Shown piece after piece: positions 31,111-44,779 of a stretch of DNA of 64,000 bases (positions are counted from its first letter, which is position 1; the number at the start of each line of letters is the position of its first letter). The DNA is taken from positions 29,069,519-29,133,518 of the forward strand of contig CM049306.1 in NCBI GenBank assembly GCA_026874595.1, read 5' to 3'. Source of the DNA: Sipunculus nudus (taxonomy: Eukaryota; Annelida; Sipuncula; Golfingiida; Sipunculidae). The notes under the pieces are model-generated. The model was given only the letters and a program-made list of their open reading frames with translations, ran no database searches and was not told where the DNA came from. Made by a program: the position numbers and the translations under genes.

Positions 31111-31700
31111 CCAGCGGTTACGATTTGTGCCAGGTTAACGGACACACGGACGGACAGACGGCTAGACGGACAGACGGACGACGGACAAAGGGTGATCGCT
31201 ATAGCTCAGATGACTTACAGTCAGCTGAGCTAAAAAACGGTTGCGACTTCATTTGGGTCCCCTTCCATTACTAACGAGGTATGAATGTTTCCGTATCTTT
31301 CTGCGGGAATAGTTTCCTTGCCTTACAATGTACATTTAATTAATCTTCCACGTCTTCCTCAACTCAGCTTATTCTTTGTACGTCCAACAGTCGTAACCAG
31401 TCAAAGATCATCGAATACCTGAATGTCACTGCGCCCCATTCCGGTTCGCAAATGTAAACATTACTCATCAAGTCTTCAAAGTAAACAAACCGGTATTTGA
31501 ATTTCTTGCCACGAGTGCAGCTCGGCAAAATAAATATAAAAAAAATATTTGTACATATCTTGTTGAGACAGTATCCCACTGAAAATCTTTTTTTTTTTTA
31601 CTTTTAGAATAATAAAGAGCCTACAATCCTCATCTTAACTAGTTCATCTCCCCAACCCCGGTAAAAGTCCCGGTATACCGTGTTTATCAGCTAGTATATA

Positions 31701-31870
31701 CAGTGAAACCTAGTTGTGTCCAAGTCGAAGGGACACTCAGAAAACTTCGACACATCCGAGGTTCGACACAAGCGGGTTTTATTTGGTTATAATTTAACTT
31801 GAGTTGTCCGGAATATCGACATAAGCGGGGTATTCGACTTAAGCGAGTTCGACACAACGAGGTTTCACTG
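31701..31870. mobile_element. 170-bp Tigger-type MITE
   Basis: Starts CAGTGAAACCTAGTTGTGTC and ends with the inverted CAACGAGGTTTCACTG. Flanked by TA on both sides. Same termini as 810-1893, so probably a non-autonomous relative. Confidence 0.8.
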
Positions 31871-31879
31871 TATATATAC

Positions 31880-33480
31880 CACGGTCAGTCTGTCCGTCCG
31901 TTCATTAACTTTTAGTGTCGCCACGATAACTTACTGGGGCATTGATGGACTTTCACGAAACTCAAAAAATTAGTACTTGCCAATAGATTATCTCGCCCAA
32001 TTTCGATTATGGGCAAAACCGCATAAATAAAGGTGCCCATTCCCCTACCTTTTGAAGATAATTTGTGATTTCTGGCTTCCTCTGTGCATATATTAATAAT
32101 ATAAGGATACTGGTAATTTTGTTTATGAAACGTTCTTATAACGCCTCCATGAAGAATATTCGAACTTGTTTATCAGCAAAGTGTTTGTAAACAAAGCAAT
32201 GTTGACACACGGGTGGAAAAACGTATAACCTGAGGTGGTATGTTGCATATGTGTGGAGGAAGAAAGGTCACTTGTTGAAAAAGCCATTTGCAAAGCTCTG
32301 GCTTATCTGACTTGCCGCAAGATCCACTTGTTGAATTTGTTTTAATTATTTTGGCGGGCCGGCACATATTACAAACAAAACAAGCAGCCTGTGTGCGGTG
32401 ATAACCACGTTTTCTGGCATTTTTTACCTTTAGTTAAAAAAAGGTCAGATAGGTGATCAGGACCCTTCAATAAGGTCCGAGGTAGAGAAAAATATAATAT
32501 ATAAAAAAGGCTGCATTCTGAAGGTATAATTGAAATATGTGATATTAGAAATTAACTCGGAAAGGTCAATATTCTTATTTACTTGGGCGGATCTATAATC
32601 TAAGAAAAATGTGGATATAAAATTTTCAGTACATGAGTATTATTGATGCTGTTCCTTTAAGCTGAAAAGAAGTGATAAGTTCAAATACTTCACCAGCTGA
32701 AATATATCAAGATAAAATAGATATTATAATTGAAAAAGGAGGGCAACAAAAAATATCTGAGGAATTTGTGGAAAATAAACGCACATAACCTTTTCTGGCA
32801 ACAGATGCTTCTTACTGAAATTGGGTAAAGTTGAAAATGAATAAAAGCTCTTTTTGTGCTGAGGTAAAAGAACTTATATTCATTTATTTTATCATTGTAG
32901 TATTGCACAGGTTTATCACACAGTTAAAAAAAAATATTGATAGAGCAAGAAGTAGCTATTTGCAATGATACATTTACAGTAGCAAGTATTATACTGAATA
33001 AAACAAATGATCCATTAGTTGAAATATTAGTATTGTTAGGTAAAAGATTCATTTATAGATGTAAATGCCTGAATAGCTTTTCCTGAATTTTACAACATTA
33101 TTCTATTTGTAAAAGAATGCTTTGGTGTTAAGGTAAATATTGCTTGAAGACGGGGGTAATATAACCACCCATGAGGAAAATGTAGAAAGAATTTATAGAG
33201 AATTTAAGATAAGAGAACTGTATTATTATTTCCTTTACATAAACATTACACTTAATAACAAGCAATTGCCTTACAGTAAGTATAAATACTGGCTGCCATG
33301 GATGTATCCAAACAATAATTGGGATTTGATGTTCTGTTATACCCCGCACACTGTTCCTTGTCTAATGTGACTTGAAACATGTGTTTTACATTGTTAAGTC
33401 TGTTTCTGTAACATGTCTGTGTATTTATGTATGTTTGTGTTCCGATCAATAAAAAAAGGCCCGAGGTCCGTCTCTAGGCT
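31880..33480. other. Noncoding stretch with degraded repeat ends
   Basis: Holds a GTCTGTCCGTCCGTTCATTA block near 31888-31910 and a TTTAAAGGG-family-like end near 32437-32470. No gene recognised. Confidence 0.4.
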
Positions 33481-33489
33481 ACTTTGTGT

Positions 33490-33775
33490 AGTCGCCGCGA
33501 TAACTTTCGAGGAATGAAATGGATTTTGTTAAAACTCAACCGAAATATTATTCAATATAATATTTCACCTAAGTTCAATTTCCATCTATATTCACGCATA
33601 TTTAATGAGGTTAGAGGTCACTAGACATTGGTGGCACCACAGTGACTTAGCAAAAATCTTTTGGATTATCATGACACTCATTAAAAATATTTACCAGTAG
33701 TTTCTCACCTGAATTACATTCTAAGCAAAATACGCGCATATTAAATGAAGTCAGAGGTCACTAGATACACCACGG
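33490..33775. repeat. Tandem ~130-bp repeat
   Basis: Two or more units with ATATTAAATGA-GTCAGAGGTCACTAGA and TTTCACCTGAATT-like blocks. Confidence 0.45.
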
Positions 33776-33924
33776 GCGTATTATGCACCATTTTCGGTGC
33801 TCTTTTTCTGATATGGAAAACTTTAAATAGAGACGATCAAAATCCGATGAATACAAAATACTATATAGCTATAAGGAACGTTATCACAAATTTACAGACG
33901 GGAAGTATAAACAACCAGGATTCT

Positions 33925-34150
33925 TAAGTGGAGCATGTATTTCAGAAATATTAGGTGGCCGGGGCAAGTTTTCAGTATTTTTAGGTCGTCGGCATGTATT
34001 TCAGGATTTTCAGATGGGAAGGTTTTTCAGGATTTTTAAGTGAGGCAAATATTTCAAATATTTAGCAAGGGAAGTATCTCATGATTTTTAGGTGGTGCAC
34101 GTATTTTAGGATTTTTATGTAGTGCAAGTATTTCAGGATTTCTGCACCTC
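33925..34150. repeat. Degenerate ~33-bp minisatellite
   Basis: About seven units of AAGTATTTCAGGATTTTTAG with variable linkers. Confidence 0.65.
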
Positions 34151-35537
34151 CGCAGAATCACAATATCACACAATTAAGAACTATTAATGAATGGAAGAAA
34201 TTATTCAGATCAAAACTGACTTGTTCATATCCTCCATAAGCGGAATACAATAATTAAAGAAGCATTCTCTTGTTGCATAGAAATCAGCTGTACCAATCAT
34301 GTGCGTGCTTTTCAGCTTATTTAGTTCATATCCTCTAGTAAACTTTGTATTTAAAATATTAGTCAAGACCGTTCAACCTGAACAATATTTTCATAAACTG
34401 GTGTGGCAACAGGATAAGCGGCTTCAGTATAATATGTCGGCATTTACAACGGTTATTTTGTCGTTTGAAAGTGCATTTGTATGAGCCATGACGTAGCTGA
34501 CCCAGGTGAGGACCCGTGTGAGCAACAGATCATATGCGTCCGACACACAGACAAATCCACACCCATGCGTTATTTTTTAGATCTCAAGCATTTCGTGACA
34601 GCTTCCTAATATATGTTGGTAAATCTTTACCCAAGTAGATTTATATTCTTTGAATAATTTATAACATGTAGGACGTCGGGCGTAGGTCACGGTCACATAA
34701 GCATATACATTACTGACATAGTGCAAGGTTGTATATTTGAATAACATGCACGGTATCTCGATTACGCGTAATTGGTATCACTGCATGGTATCCACTTCTC
34801 ATGGAAATGTCAGAATAAGGTTCTGTATAACATACCACCTAACAAAGTTTGATTGCAGGAGTCTGCTAGCTAATATTAATTATGGTGGAAGTGGCCAAAC
34901 TGTGAAATTTAATATTTAAAGAAAATAAAATATGACAAACTGGTGTGTATCAACAGCATTTTTTATATTTGAAATTTAATTTTACAAATTTAATATATAA
35001 ATTTTTCTGAAATAAAGTTAAACATTTGATATAACTCTGAGGCTGTTTCATAATTAAACATTTATTTTGCATTTCTAAGAATCTGGGTCAGTTATGTATA
35101 GTTAGATCAGTATTTTTTTCAGTTTTTTTTTAAATAATAGATTCCTCATAAACGTAAGTGCGTACATAATTTTTTCATTTATATTTTTCAATATTTATTT
35201 ACAGATCTTGTCCAGTTCCTGGACTCCACAGTCAGTAAAACATATTTTTATTGATCATGAGAAGTTATCAGGTGACACAGGGTAAAGAAAGACTATGAGC
35301 ACCCGTTCTCTCTGAAAGGCCGGGATGGGTGAGGGGGGGGGGGGGGTCATGTTTGTGAGGATGTCAGCGTTCAGTCATGGACTACCGAGACAGCAAATTT
35401 ATATAGTTATTATTTATAGTTACTTTGATTAAGTTCTATTGTGATGAAAATATTATTATAATTTGAAATGTCTTTGTGTATTGGTTGTCATTTTAAAATG
35501 TAGATGTTTACTAATTTCTGTCTCTGTGAAAAAAAGT
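34151..35537. other. Noncoding AT-rich stretch
   Basis: No supported gene. A G run lies at 35333-35346. Confidence 0.5.
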
Positions 35538-35628
35538 TCCCGCGAACCGGAATCGAACCGGTGACCTAAGGATATCTGCTCAAATTTCCAACTACAGTCC
35601 TCCGCTCTACCAGCTGAGCTAAAGCTGG
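35538..35628 (-). tRNA. tRNA-Tyr(GUA), intron-containing, acceptor stem damaged
   Basis: On the minus strand TAGCTCAGCTGGTAGAGC (box A and D arm), anticodon GTA (35593-35595) and GGTTCGATTCC (box B) are intact. The anticodon stem pairs. An 18-nt intron follows the base after the anticodon, as in eukaryotic tRNA-Tyr genes. The 3' acceptor strand TCGCGGG would need CCCGCGA at the 5' end, but the sequence reads CCAGCTT. Three of seven pairs fail, so it may be a pseudogene. Confidence 0.75.
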
Positions 35629-38600
35629 GGAACATTCGACTGTATGGCGGGGGAACTCTGCGGAGCTCAGGGGGAACTAGGGGGGAACTATTGGGAAGTC
35701 AATAGGAGACGTTTTAAAGGGACATGAAGTAGACAACAGACGAAGTTATTTTTCTTTATTCGTTTCCTGTTTTATGTCAAAGTTTGAGTGTGTTTATTGC
35801 AATAGACACATAGAAATTCGGCAGATAACAGTGTGAAGCGGACGAAGCCACGCACGGCTATTCAGCGTTGAGGGGAATCCCAAGCCATAACGAGGCTTGC
35901 AAAATCGGTCAACTGGTAGACTGGCTCCCGTGTCCTATTATGTTTGGAAGGGGACCTGGTTGCATTTGGGGCATAGTTAATGTCATTTAATTTAGTTTAT
36001 GTCATTTAGTTTAGTTAATATCATTCAATTATTTTTTTAAAGTTTAGAATCAAATACTTAAGGAAAAATGCAAGTGTATGTTTATGAGTATCCATATATG
36101 TATGGTCATAGGTCCATAATACATTTTAACAACTATAAATTTCTTAATTTAAAAGTTTTGCTTTCTAAAAGGAATTTAACAGCTTTATATATCAATGCTC
36201 TGAACTGCACAGTATTATAAAATTAATTTGCACTTTTTTCAACAGAGCATCATGCTTCAAACTGCTGCCATATTAAGGTTAATCATGTTATGTACTAATA
36301 ATCATTACAGTCATCTTAACCATTTTTTAATAAAATGGAATAATAATATTAATAACAATCCAAGATAACTGTAGCAGGGATTTGTTTAAATAGGCTTGAT
36401 GGGGCGTCACAACTAGCATATGTACACTCATTTAACCAAGAACATACACAATTGGACACTTCAACCACACAAACACAAGTATACTGATTTAAACCACTTC
36501 AACCATAACAAACACAAGTAAACTTATTTAAACCACAACAAGCACAAGTAGACTGAATTTGGCAGTTTATTCAACAATAATTATAACAAAATATATCCAA
36601 AATAATTTCAACAATGTCAATGATGTCATCAGTTCCTGTAAAAAAAGCCATTTATATATATACGTATAATTATACATAAATATTTATATTTCATATACTT
36701 TAACATAATATGTATATATACATATCTGTAAACCTTTATAAACACAGACAAAACAGCATTAACACATTAGTGTTACAGACTCAAGCACACTCAAAATTGG
36801 CACACAGATTGCCTACTGATCTCTAGATTTCCTCAGGTCAAAGATAACCCATATATAGTTTCAGTTTTAAATATTCCAATAAATTTATAGTAAACACCTT
36901 CAGGAAGAATTGTTCAATTTGTTAAATGTACTATAAACCTGAAAAAGGTATTGCATGTGATGTAAATGGTGTCTGAATTTGTCAGAAATATAAAATTAAT
37001 GTAAAGAAGAAAGGATTAAACTCTCAAGTTGAACTTGATTTTAAAACGAATACAGTAATTCTACATAAAAATTACATTTAGTCTATTGTTGAGCTTAAAA
37101 AATGTATTACTGAAAACTCAAAGTAAGTCAATCTTCACTCATTAGATTTTTATTCTTCATGTTTAGCATGTTGGTTAAAAGCTGATGATTAATAGTAGAA
37201 ACTGGAATATTTAATATTTGACAAATAACACAGTATTTTAAGTATTTTCTTGAACAACAATATTTATTTAATACTGGTTATTTAACTGTTTTCAATCTCA
37301 ATATAGTGCTGTGATTGATTTGCAAAGAATCTGGTTGATATGGATTTTATATATATGTGAGCAGAGAATCATTGTACATGGATATAAATATACAGGTTAT
37401 AAAGTCTTGTTTAAGTGAACCCCTCAAAACAACAATTCCTTGTGTTTTCTTCATACTCAGCTCATTTATATTAGATCTGTTTAAATAATATATTTAAACT
37501 TGGAATAGCAGGCATCTGGTATATCATTTTGTGGTCACTTGTTTTGGTTCCAACAATCCACCTGAAGCTCAATTACACAACCACTACCACTGAGTAAACA
37601 CCCACAAACCAAAGCCTTGCATCACTGATTAGTAAAGAGTAATATGTCAAAGAAGTACAGGGCATATAGATCAAGGCATGTCAATGGATGGTCACAATGT
37701 TTGTGTCTATGTTCACAGCCTTTAACAAGCTTGCTATTGTATGAAGACTCAGCTCCTTAGCTTTGTTTAAAACATTTTGCCAATACAGAATTTTTATTGT
37801 TCCATATTTCAGATCACCATCTGCTGAGAAGAATATATTAGCCACTAAAATCCAGCGAGTAATCCTTGATTAAGTTGAGATGCATTATGGAAACTTAACC
37901 ATGTTTCAAATAGCTGATCTTTACTAATATTTTTGTAATATTTAAGTACTTGTGACTTATGAAACATGGGGTATTGTTATTGGGATTTTAAGTATAAGCT
38001 TTAAGAATTGCCTTGACCATCTGGGTGTTACTGGTTATGAATTTCATGTTTGCTTAGTTTGTTTTTCCCATAATTAAAGTAATCAATCTTTTTAATTTTC
38101 TTTGTTACCAAAAGCAAGTTGAAAACTATCAATAATCCAAGAGTATAATGGTAAGCTACATGGAAGTAGCACAAAACACTTTCACTTAATCTACATAACC
38201 ATACAGATTTTTAGATTCTCAAATTTCCTCTTAGATGACCATCTAAAAAAGCGACCACCACACTCCCAATGTGATTATCATTCAAAGGTTCCACTGTTCT
38301 TACAATATTATTTAGTATTTTTAAACACTATCCATATATTCCTGGAAGGACCCATTCACCCCTGCAATGATCCTTTTTAACAGCCAAGTCTAAAACTATA
38401 GAAACAAGAAATTTTCTTCACATGACACCACCATACCCAACCATTAACTTCCCAATTATCATTCATTCATTGTATCATGATAAGCATATTTATCTATCGC
38501 TTACATTGACCAGCATGCCCTTTAGAATTATATTTAAAGTAATATTTCATGTTTAGAATAACATTTTCATGAACTGCATACACTTGAGTACCTGTATGAT

Positions 38601-39000
38601 GTGAATAACTGCCCAGTGATGAATCAAATCACTTATCTCTTCACATTTTACATTCTGAATAACTGGCCAGTCATGAAATATATGGTCCGATTTATACAAT
38701 TTCTCCACATTATAATCATACAGGATAGTTGGCCTGTCATGATTTAGATCACTGATCTCACCACATTGTAACACTATTCATAACATACATAACCTAGTCT
38801 AATGGTCAATGATCCAATCTACAGAACAAACCATATTCCTGGCAAAGGTAACACTGGCTGATGGTCTCTTTAATAAATCACCAAGCTTCATAGAACTCCA
38901 TAAGTATAAAAAAATCTTTATGCGCACATATAAGTAACATTAAATGTTTGTTAATCCCTATAATCTGGATTTATTTCTCTTTATACCCTGCGTTTGTCAT
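35629..39000. other. AT-rich noncoding stretch
   Basis: Includes a short AACCACTTCAACCATAACAA-like tandem repeat at about 36430-36555 and degenerate repeats of AACTGGCCAGTCATGA at about 38600-38775. No gene recognised. Confidence 0.5.
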
Positions 39001-39039
39001 CCCTGGTTTATCTGTTTCTGAGCAGTGAACTATTTTTAT

Positions 39040-39400
39040 AGCAATGATATACCTGGTGTCCATCACCTGGTAGACAAAGATGCAACAGACCAGGGGAGTC
39101 ATGCAAGACCAGGAGCCTTTGCAGAATCTGTTACCATGATCATTGCCTATTGTAGATCATATAGAATGCATGTTACAAACCATGTAGGCCAGGACCACCA
39201 TTGCTGGCTGTCAAAGACTAAGTAGGCAGCTACCACCACAGTTACTGTTATAAACCATGCAGACTGGAACCATCATCACTGGCTGTCCCCGGCCAAGTAG
39301 ACCATGCAGCATGGCGTCCACATTATAGGCTGTCCTAGACCTGGTGAGCAGCTATCACCATCACTGCCTGTTGTAGACCATGTAGCCTGGAAAGAAAGAC
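39040..39400. repeat. Diverged left flank of the 47-bp minisatellite
   Basis: Contains GACCATGTAG, CCACCATCAC and GGCTGTC words of the main array at irregular spacing. A further diverged patch is at 39725-39810. Confidence 0.6.
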
Positions 39401-39809
39401 AATAAACTGAAACATTTTTCACAAACCTATCTTTAGATCACACTGAAAATTCTAATTTATTATGGAAGAAAATTACTTGGCCACAGACCTCTTAAATATT
39501 GCCGATAGTTAGCATTAATTACTTTCACCTATATAAAGAAAAAAATATCTAGAAAACCTCTAAGGACTGTATTTATTGAAAGAAAGATAACTGCAAAAAT
39601 ACCTGGATAGTTGCAGTTTGTATCCAGTTAGAGCTTGTCAAGCATTGATTCAGTCAGAAAACACACCAACCACTATTTGCTTATGTTATTAGTTATAACC
39701 TTGCTTTAATGTTAAAGTATGTTCTTACCCTGTAGGCATGGACCATCATCACAGGCTGTCCAACACTAAGTAGACTGTGTAGGCCATAACCACCATCAAT
39801 GGTTGTATA

Positions 39810-41985
39810 AGACCAAGTATACAATGTAGGCAGGGTCCACCATCACAGGTTGTTGAAGACCAAGTAGACAATGTAGGCTGGGTCCACCATCACAGGTTGT
39901 TGATGACCAAGTAGACAATGTATGCTGGGTCCACCATCACAGGTTGTTGAAGACCAAGTAAACAATGTAGACTGGGTCCACCATCACAGGCTATTGAAGA
40001 CCATGTAGACAATGTAGACTGGGTCCACCATCACAGGTTGTTGATGACCATGTAGACAATGTAGGCTGGGTCCACCATCACAGGTTGTTGAAGACCAAGT
40101 AAACAATGTAGACTGGGTCCACCATCACAGGTTGTTGAAGACCAAGTAAACAATGTATGCTGGGTCCACCATCACAGGTTGTTGATGACCAAGTAAACAA
40201 TGAAGACTGGGTCCACCATCACAGGTTGTTGATGACCATGTAGACAATGTAGGCTGGGTCCACCATCACAGGTTGTTGAAGACCAAGTAAACAATGTAGG
40301 CTGGGTCCACCATCACAGGTTGTTGAAGACCAAGTAAACAATGTAGACTGGGTCCACCATCACAGGCTATTGAAGACCATGTAGACAATGTAGGCTGGGA
40401 CCACCATCACAGGTTGTTGATGACCATGTAGACAATGTATGCTGGGTCCACCATCACAGGTTGTTGAAGACCAAGTAAACAATGTAGGCTGGGTCCACCA
40501 TCACAGGTTGTTGAAGACCAAGTAAACAATGTAGACTGGGTCCACCATCACAGGTTGTTGAAGACCAAGTAAACAATGTATGCTGGGTCCACCATCACAG
40601 GTTGTTGATGACCAAGTAAACAATGAAGACTGGGTCCACCATCACAGGTTGTTGATGACCAAGTAAACAATGAAGACTGGGTCCACCATCACAGGTTGTT
40701 GAAGACCAAGTAAACAATGTAGGCTGGGTCCACCATCACAGGTTGTTGAAGACCAAGTAAACAATGTAGACTGGGTCCACCATCACAGGCTATTGAAGAC
40801 CATGTAGACAATGTAGGCTGGGACCACCATCACAGGTTGTTGATGACCATGTAGACAATGTATGCTGGGTCCACCATCACAGGTTGTTGAAGACCAAGTA
40901 AACAATGTAGACTGGGTCCACCATCACAGGTTGTTGAAGACCAAGTAAACAATGTAGACTGGGTCCACCATCACAGGTTGTTGAAGACCAAGTAAACAAT
41001 GTATGCTGGGTCCACCATCACAGGTTGTTGATGACCAAGTAAACAATGAAGACTGGGTCCACCATCACAGGTTGTTGATGACCATGTAGACAATGTAGGC
41101 TGGGTCCACCATCACAGGTTGTTGAAGACCAAGTAAACAATGTAGGCTGGGTCCACCATCACAGGTTGTTGAAGACCAAGTAAACAATGTAGACTGGGTC
41201 CACCATCACAGGCTATCGAAGACCATGTAGACAATGTAGGCTGGGACCACCATCACAGGTTGTTGATGACCATGTAGACAATGTAGGCTGGGTCCACCAT
41301 CACAGGTTGTTGAAGACCAAGTAAACAATGTAGGCTGGGTCCACCATCACAGGTTGTTGAAGACCAAGTAAACAATGTAGACTGGGACCACCATCACAGG
41401 CTATTGAAGACCATGTAGACAATGTAGGCTGGGACCACCATCACAGGTTGTTGAAGACCAAGTAAACAATGTAGACTGGGACCACCATCACAGGCTATTG
41501 AAGACCATGTAGACAATGTAGACTGGGACCACCATCACAGGCTATTGAAGACCATGTAGACAATGTAGGCTGGGTCCACCATCACAGGTTGTTGATGACC
41601 ATGTAGACAATGTAGGCTGGGTCCACCATCACAGGTTATTGAAGACCATGTAGACAATGTAGGCTGGGTCCACCATCACAGGTTGTTGATGACCATGTAG
41701 ACAATGTATGCTGGGACCACCATCACAGGTTGTTGAAGACCAAGTAAACAATGTAGGCTGGGACCACCATCACAGGTTGTTGATGACCATGTAGACAATG
41801 TAGGCTGGGACCACCATCACAGGTTGTTGAAGACCAAGTAAACAATGTAGGCTGGGACCACCATCACAGGTTGTTGAAGACCAAGTAAACAATGTAGACT
41901 GGGTCCACCATCACAGGTTATTGAAGACCATGTAGACAATGTAGGCTGGGTCCACCATCACAGGTTGTTGAAGACCATGTAGGTA
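39810..41985. repeat. 47-bp minisatellite, about 46 copies
   Basis: The unit is GGGTCCACCATCACAGGTTG-TTGAAGACCAAGTAAACAAT-GTAGGCT, with variant types (AAGACCAAGTAAACA, ATGACCATGTAGACA, CTATTGAAG). Variants recur in blocks: CAGGCTATTGAAGACC-type units start at 39989, 40365, 40788, 41211, 41399 and 41493, all multiples of 47 apart, twice exactly 423. A 47-base period cannot keep a reading frame. Confidence 0.95.
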
Positions 41986-42450
41986 GCTAAGACCATCACT
42001 GCCTGTTGTAGACCTATTAAGCCAGGACCACCATTGCTTATTGTCGAAAATCATGTAGGCAGCTACCACCATCACTGCTGTTGTAGACCATGTAAGCCTG
42101 GCCTACCATCCCTGCCTGTCAAAGACCATGTAGGCAGCCATCACCATCACTGCCTTTGGAAGACCATGTAAGCCGGGACCACCTTAACTGGCTGTAAAAG
42201 ACCATGTGGGCAGCTACCACCATCACTGCCTTTGGAAGACCATGTAAGCCGGGACCACCTTAACTGGCTGTAAAAGACCATGTGTGCAGCTACCACCATT
42301 ACTGCCTGTTGTTGACCATGTAGACCATACAGCCTGGGACAATCATCACTGGTTGTTGGAGACCAAGTAGACCATAAAGCCTTGGATCAGGACCAGACCA
42401 GTCCTAGACCAGGTAGACCATGCTGCCTGGAACCCATCATCACTGACTGT
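41986..42450. repeat. Diverged right flank of the 47-bp minisatellite
   Basis: Units such as GACCATGTAGGCAGCTACCA and CATCACTGCCTTTGGA, with a nearly exact ~85-bp duplication around 42150-42300. Confidence 0.7.
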
Positions 42451-43920
42451 CAATGCAATAAATGTAATATTATAATCTGTATGTGAATCGCAAGACCTGG
42501 ATTTGATTTTATAATGACCACTTCAAAGCACAGTCTTTGTGAATTATTTGACAACCACGAAATATTTTGTGTTAGTTCTGTGAGGGGCATGATGGTTGAA
42601 ATATTAAACCAAATTGTGCAGGATGGGTGATCTGATGGCTGCAAATTGATTTTAGCTGAATAGTGATATAGTGGTCTACTATGATTTGAAAATATAATAC
42701 TTTATCATCTATTTTTAATTATTTAATATACAGAGTAAATACAGGCTTAGGTATTAAATGTATAGATATTGTTCTTATTATACTTTGATACACAATGATA
42801 CAGAGGAAACCCATCAGCACTGTGCAACGCACCTGGGGACAAAGATTCTAATGCTGAGCATCCTGTCAACGGTTGTTAATTTCCTGGGAAACAAGCATAT
42901 TTCCCAGGGCAGTGGGAATTTCTGAGGTATCCCAGGAAATACAGGGAATTACCAGGATTGACTGGGAATTTTACTAATCCATAAAATATTCCAAAAACTA
43001 CAGAAATTTGCAACTATTATTGATTTAATTTATAGGATAAATAGTCACTCCCCTCCATGGCTCCCTAAGTGCATTTGATAGATTGTCTAACAATTATTAT
43101 CACTATTATCCTGTCTGTTTTCTGAATTTATCTTTATCAATATAATCTATATGTGTTATACATATATATCTATAAGTGTTAATTATGACAGAAAAAAATG
43201 ATGGACATTTTACTTATGTGGGCACCACAGAAGGTCTGAGACACCTCATTATATATGGGGCCTGTATCAGCTGAAGAAATTCTGGTAATCATGTATTCTT
43301 ATCTGAAGTTATGATTATCTAAACAAGGTTATCTAAATAAGTCAGTGTGATTGTGGAACCGGACTGCAGCTATCATAACAGCATACTTGAATGGACACAT
43401 TGAGCAGTATCCAGAAGTATATATGAAGTATATATGATGCACCACATAACCATTACCTTACATCATATTTATCATCACAAGAATAAGAAATGAATGATGA
43501 AATCAAAATGATATTTAGATGTTAACAATTCTTAATTGAGTAAATAGAATCAGAACTGTCAGCATGGATTTATAAAAACCTGAATATTTTTTCAGCACTT
43601 CCCCTATCCTTTCTCAATTCAAACAAAACAAGACTAATAAAATCCGTCTGAAGGTCAGAGGTATCCCAAAATATGTATCCCAACAGCTTTTTCTATAATG
43701 TAGGTATCATTTTATTATTTTATATTAGCTTTGCTTTTAATTTTTTTATCATATTAAATAGGTTGAAACCACTTTACTTGTGCTGAAATATTAAAAACTT
43801 TGTTAATCTTTTCTTGTTAATTATGTGTATAAATATACAGATATTTTTTATTTCCCGGTCACATTTCCCAGGGTGCCATTAATGAAAAGTGTGGCCTGAA
43901 ACCATTTAATGATGCAATTA
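42451..43920. other. Noncoding, possible hAT-like ends
   Basis: CCTGGGAAACAAGCATATTT near 42885 and an inverted CCCTGGGAAATGTGACCGGG near 43856-43875 could be degraded termini. Nothing else recognised. Confidence 0.25.
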
Positions 43921-43925
43921 GGAAA

Positions 43926-44010
43926 CAAGGGTCCATGGGTCACTGCGCTCAGCTGAAGTTGACCTTGAAGGTAATAAGGGACCCATGGGTCACAGTGCTC
44001 AGCTGTTAAA
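43926..44010. repeat. Two composite-repeat left ends in tandem
   Basis: CATGGGTCACTGCGCTCAGC and, 54 bases later, CCATGGGTCACAGTGCTCAG. Both match the left terminus of 27295-31237. A third is at 45424-45455. Confidence 0.6.
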
Positions 44011-44779
44011 TATGATCACAAATTATGATTTGTTAGAGGAGGTAGGCAAATGCTGGTATTGTGTGGTAATATAAGCTGTATTTTGAGCTGATGGTGTTTA
44101 AGTTATGTAAGATTTTGATAATATCCTTGGAGACAGGGAACAGGACTGATGTCATTTATATTATTTACAGTTGGAAATGGTGTGCTATTGTCACATAGGT
44201 TTTGACTTGGCCGTATAACTTTATCTACTTTGCAGTAGAATTATTTGAAAAAAAAAAACTCTATTATTAGGCATGTTAATTATGCTTTTTACAAATAAGT
44301 TAACTGTTATTTAATAATTACAGATTATCCCTACCCAAGAGTAGCACTAGTACAAATATTATGTTAAACTATTTATTTAAAAAAATTCAAACAAATATGG
44401 TGTCAAATATAATTTAAATTAATAATAATAACAGTATTATCTGAAAAGAATTTTTAATAATATTTAATCGAAATAAATGATTATTAAAATAATATTATAG
44501 AATATATTCTCGAATGCATTAAATTATGCATGAATTGTGCCATATTGGCATTCAAATACATTAGCAAAGTATTAACACCATGTCTGGTATTTATTCAGTT
44601 TCAGCAAAACAAAGTTCCTGAGAATCCAGAATATACAAATTTCACAAATTTAATTATGATCATAAGTACCTGGTTTTAAGGCTTTAATTTATATGTAAAA
44701 AAAAAATATTATATTCACTTTGGACTCCTTCATGTCAATCTATGCACTAATCATAGCAAGAATCTTATGACAATTATAT

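Larger units (their letters stand above)
27295..31237 (+). mobile_element. Composite repeat element with tandem core and nested insertion
   Basis: The left end AACAAGTGACCCATGGGTCA leads into GACGCTCAGCTGACTGGG. The right end carries GGACGGACAGACGG motifs and finishes ATAGCTCAGATGACTTACAG then TCAGCTGAGC. Between them lie a segment shared with 20375-21185 in inverted orientation, a second element (about 27537-28889), and about seven tandem ~340-bp units. Tandem-core elements with short conserved flanks are known in bivalves (pearl-type or Helitron-like). That relation is an inference. Confidence 0.7.

Noticed and set aside
39810-41985. CRISPR-like array
   Set aside because: Units are contiguous with no unique spacers, and the context is eukaryotic; it is a minisatellite.
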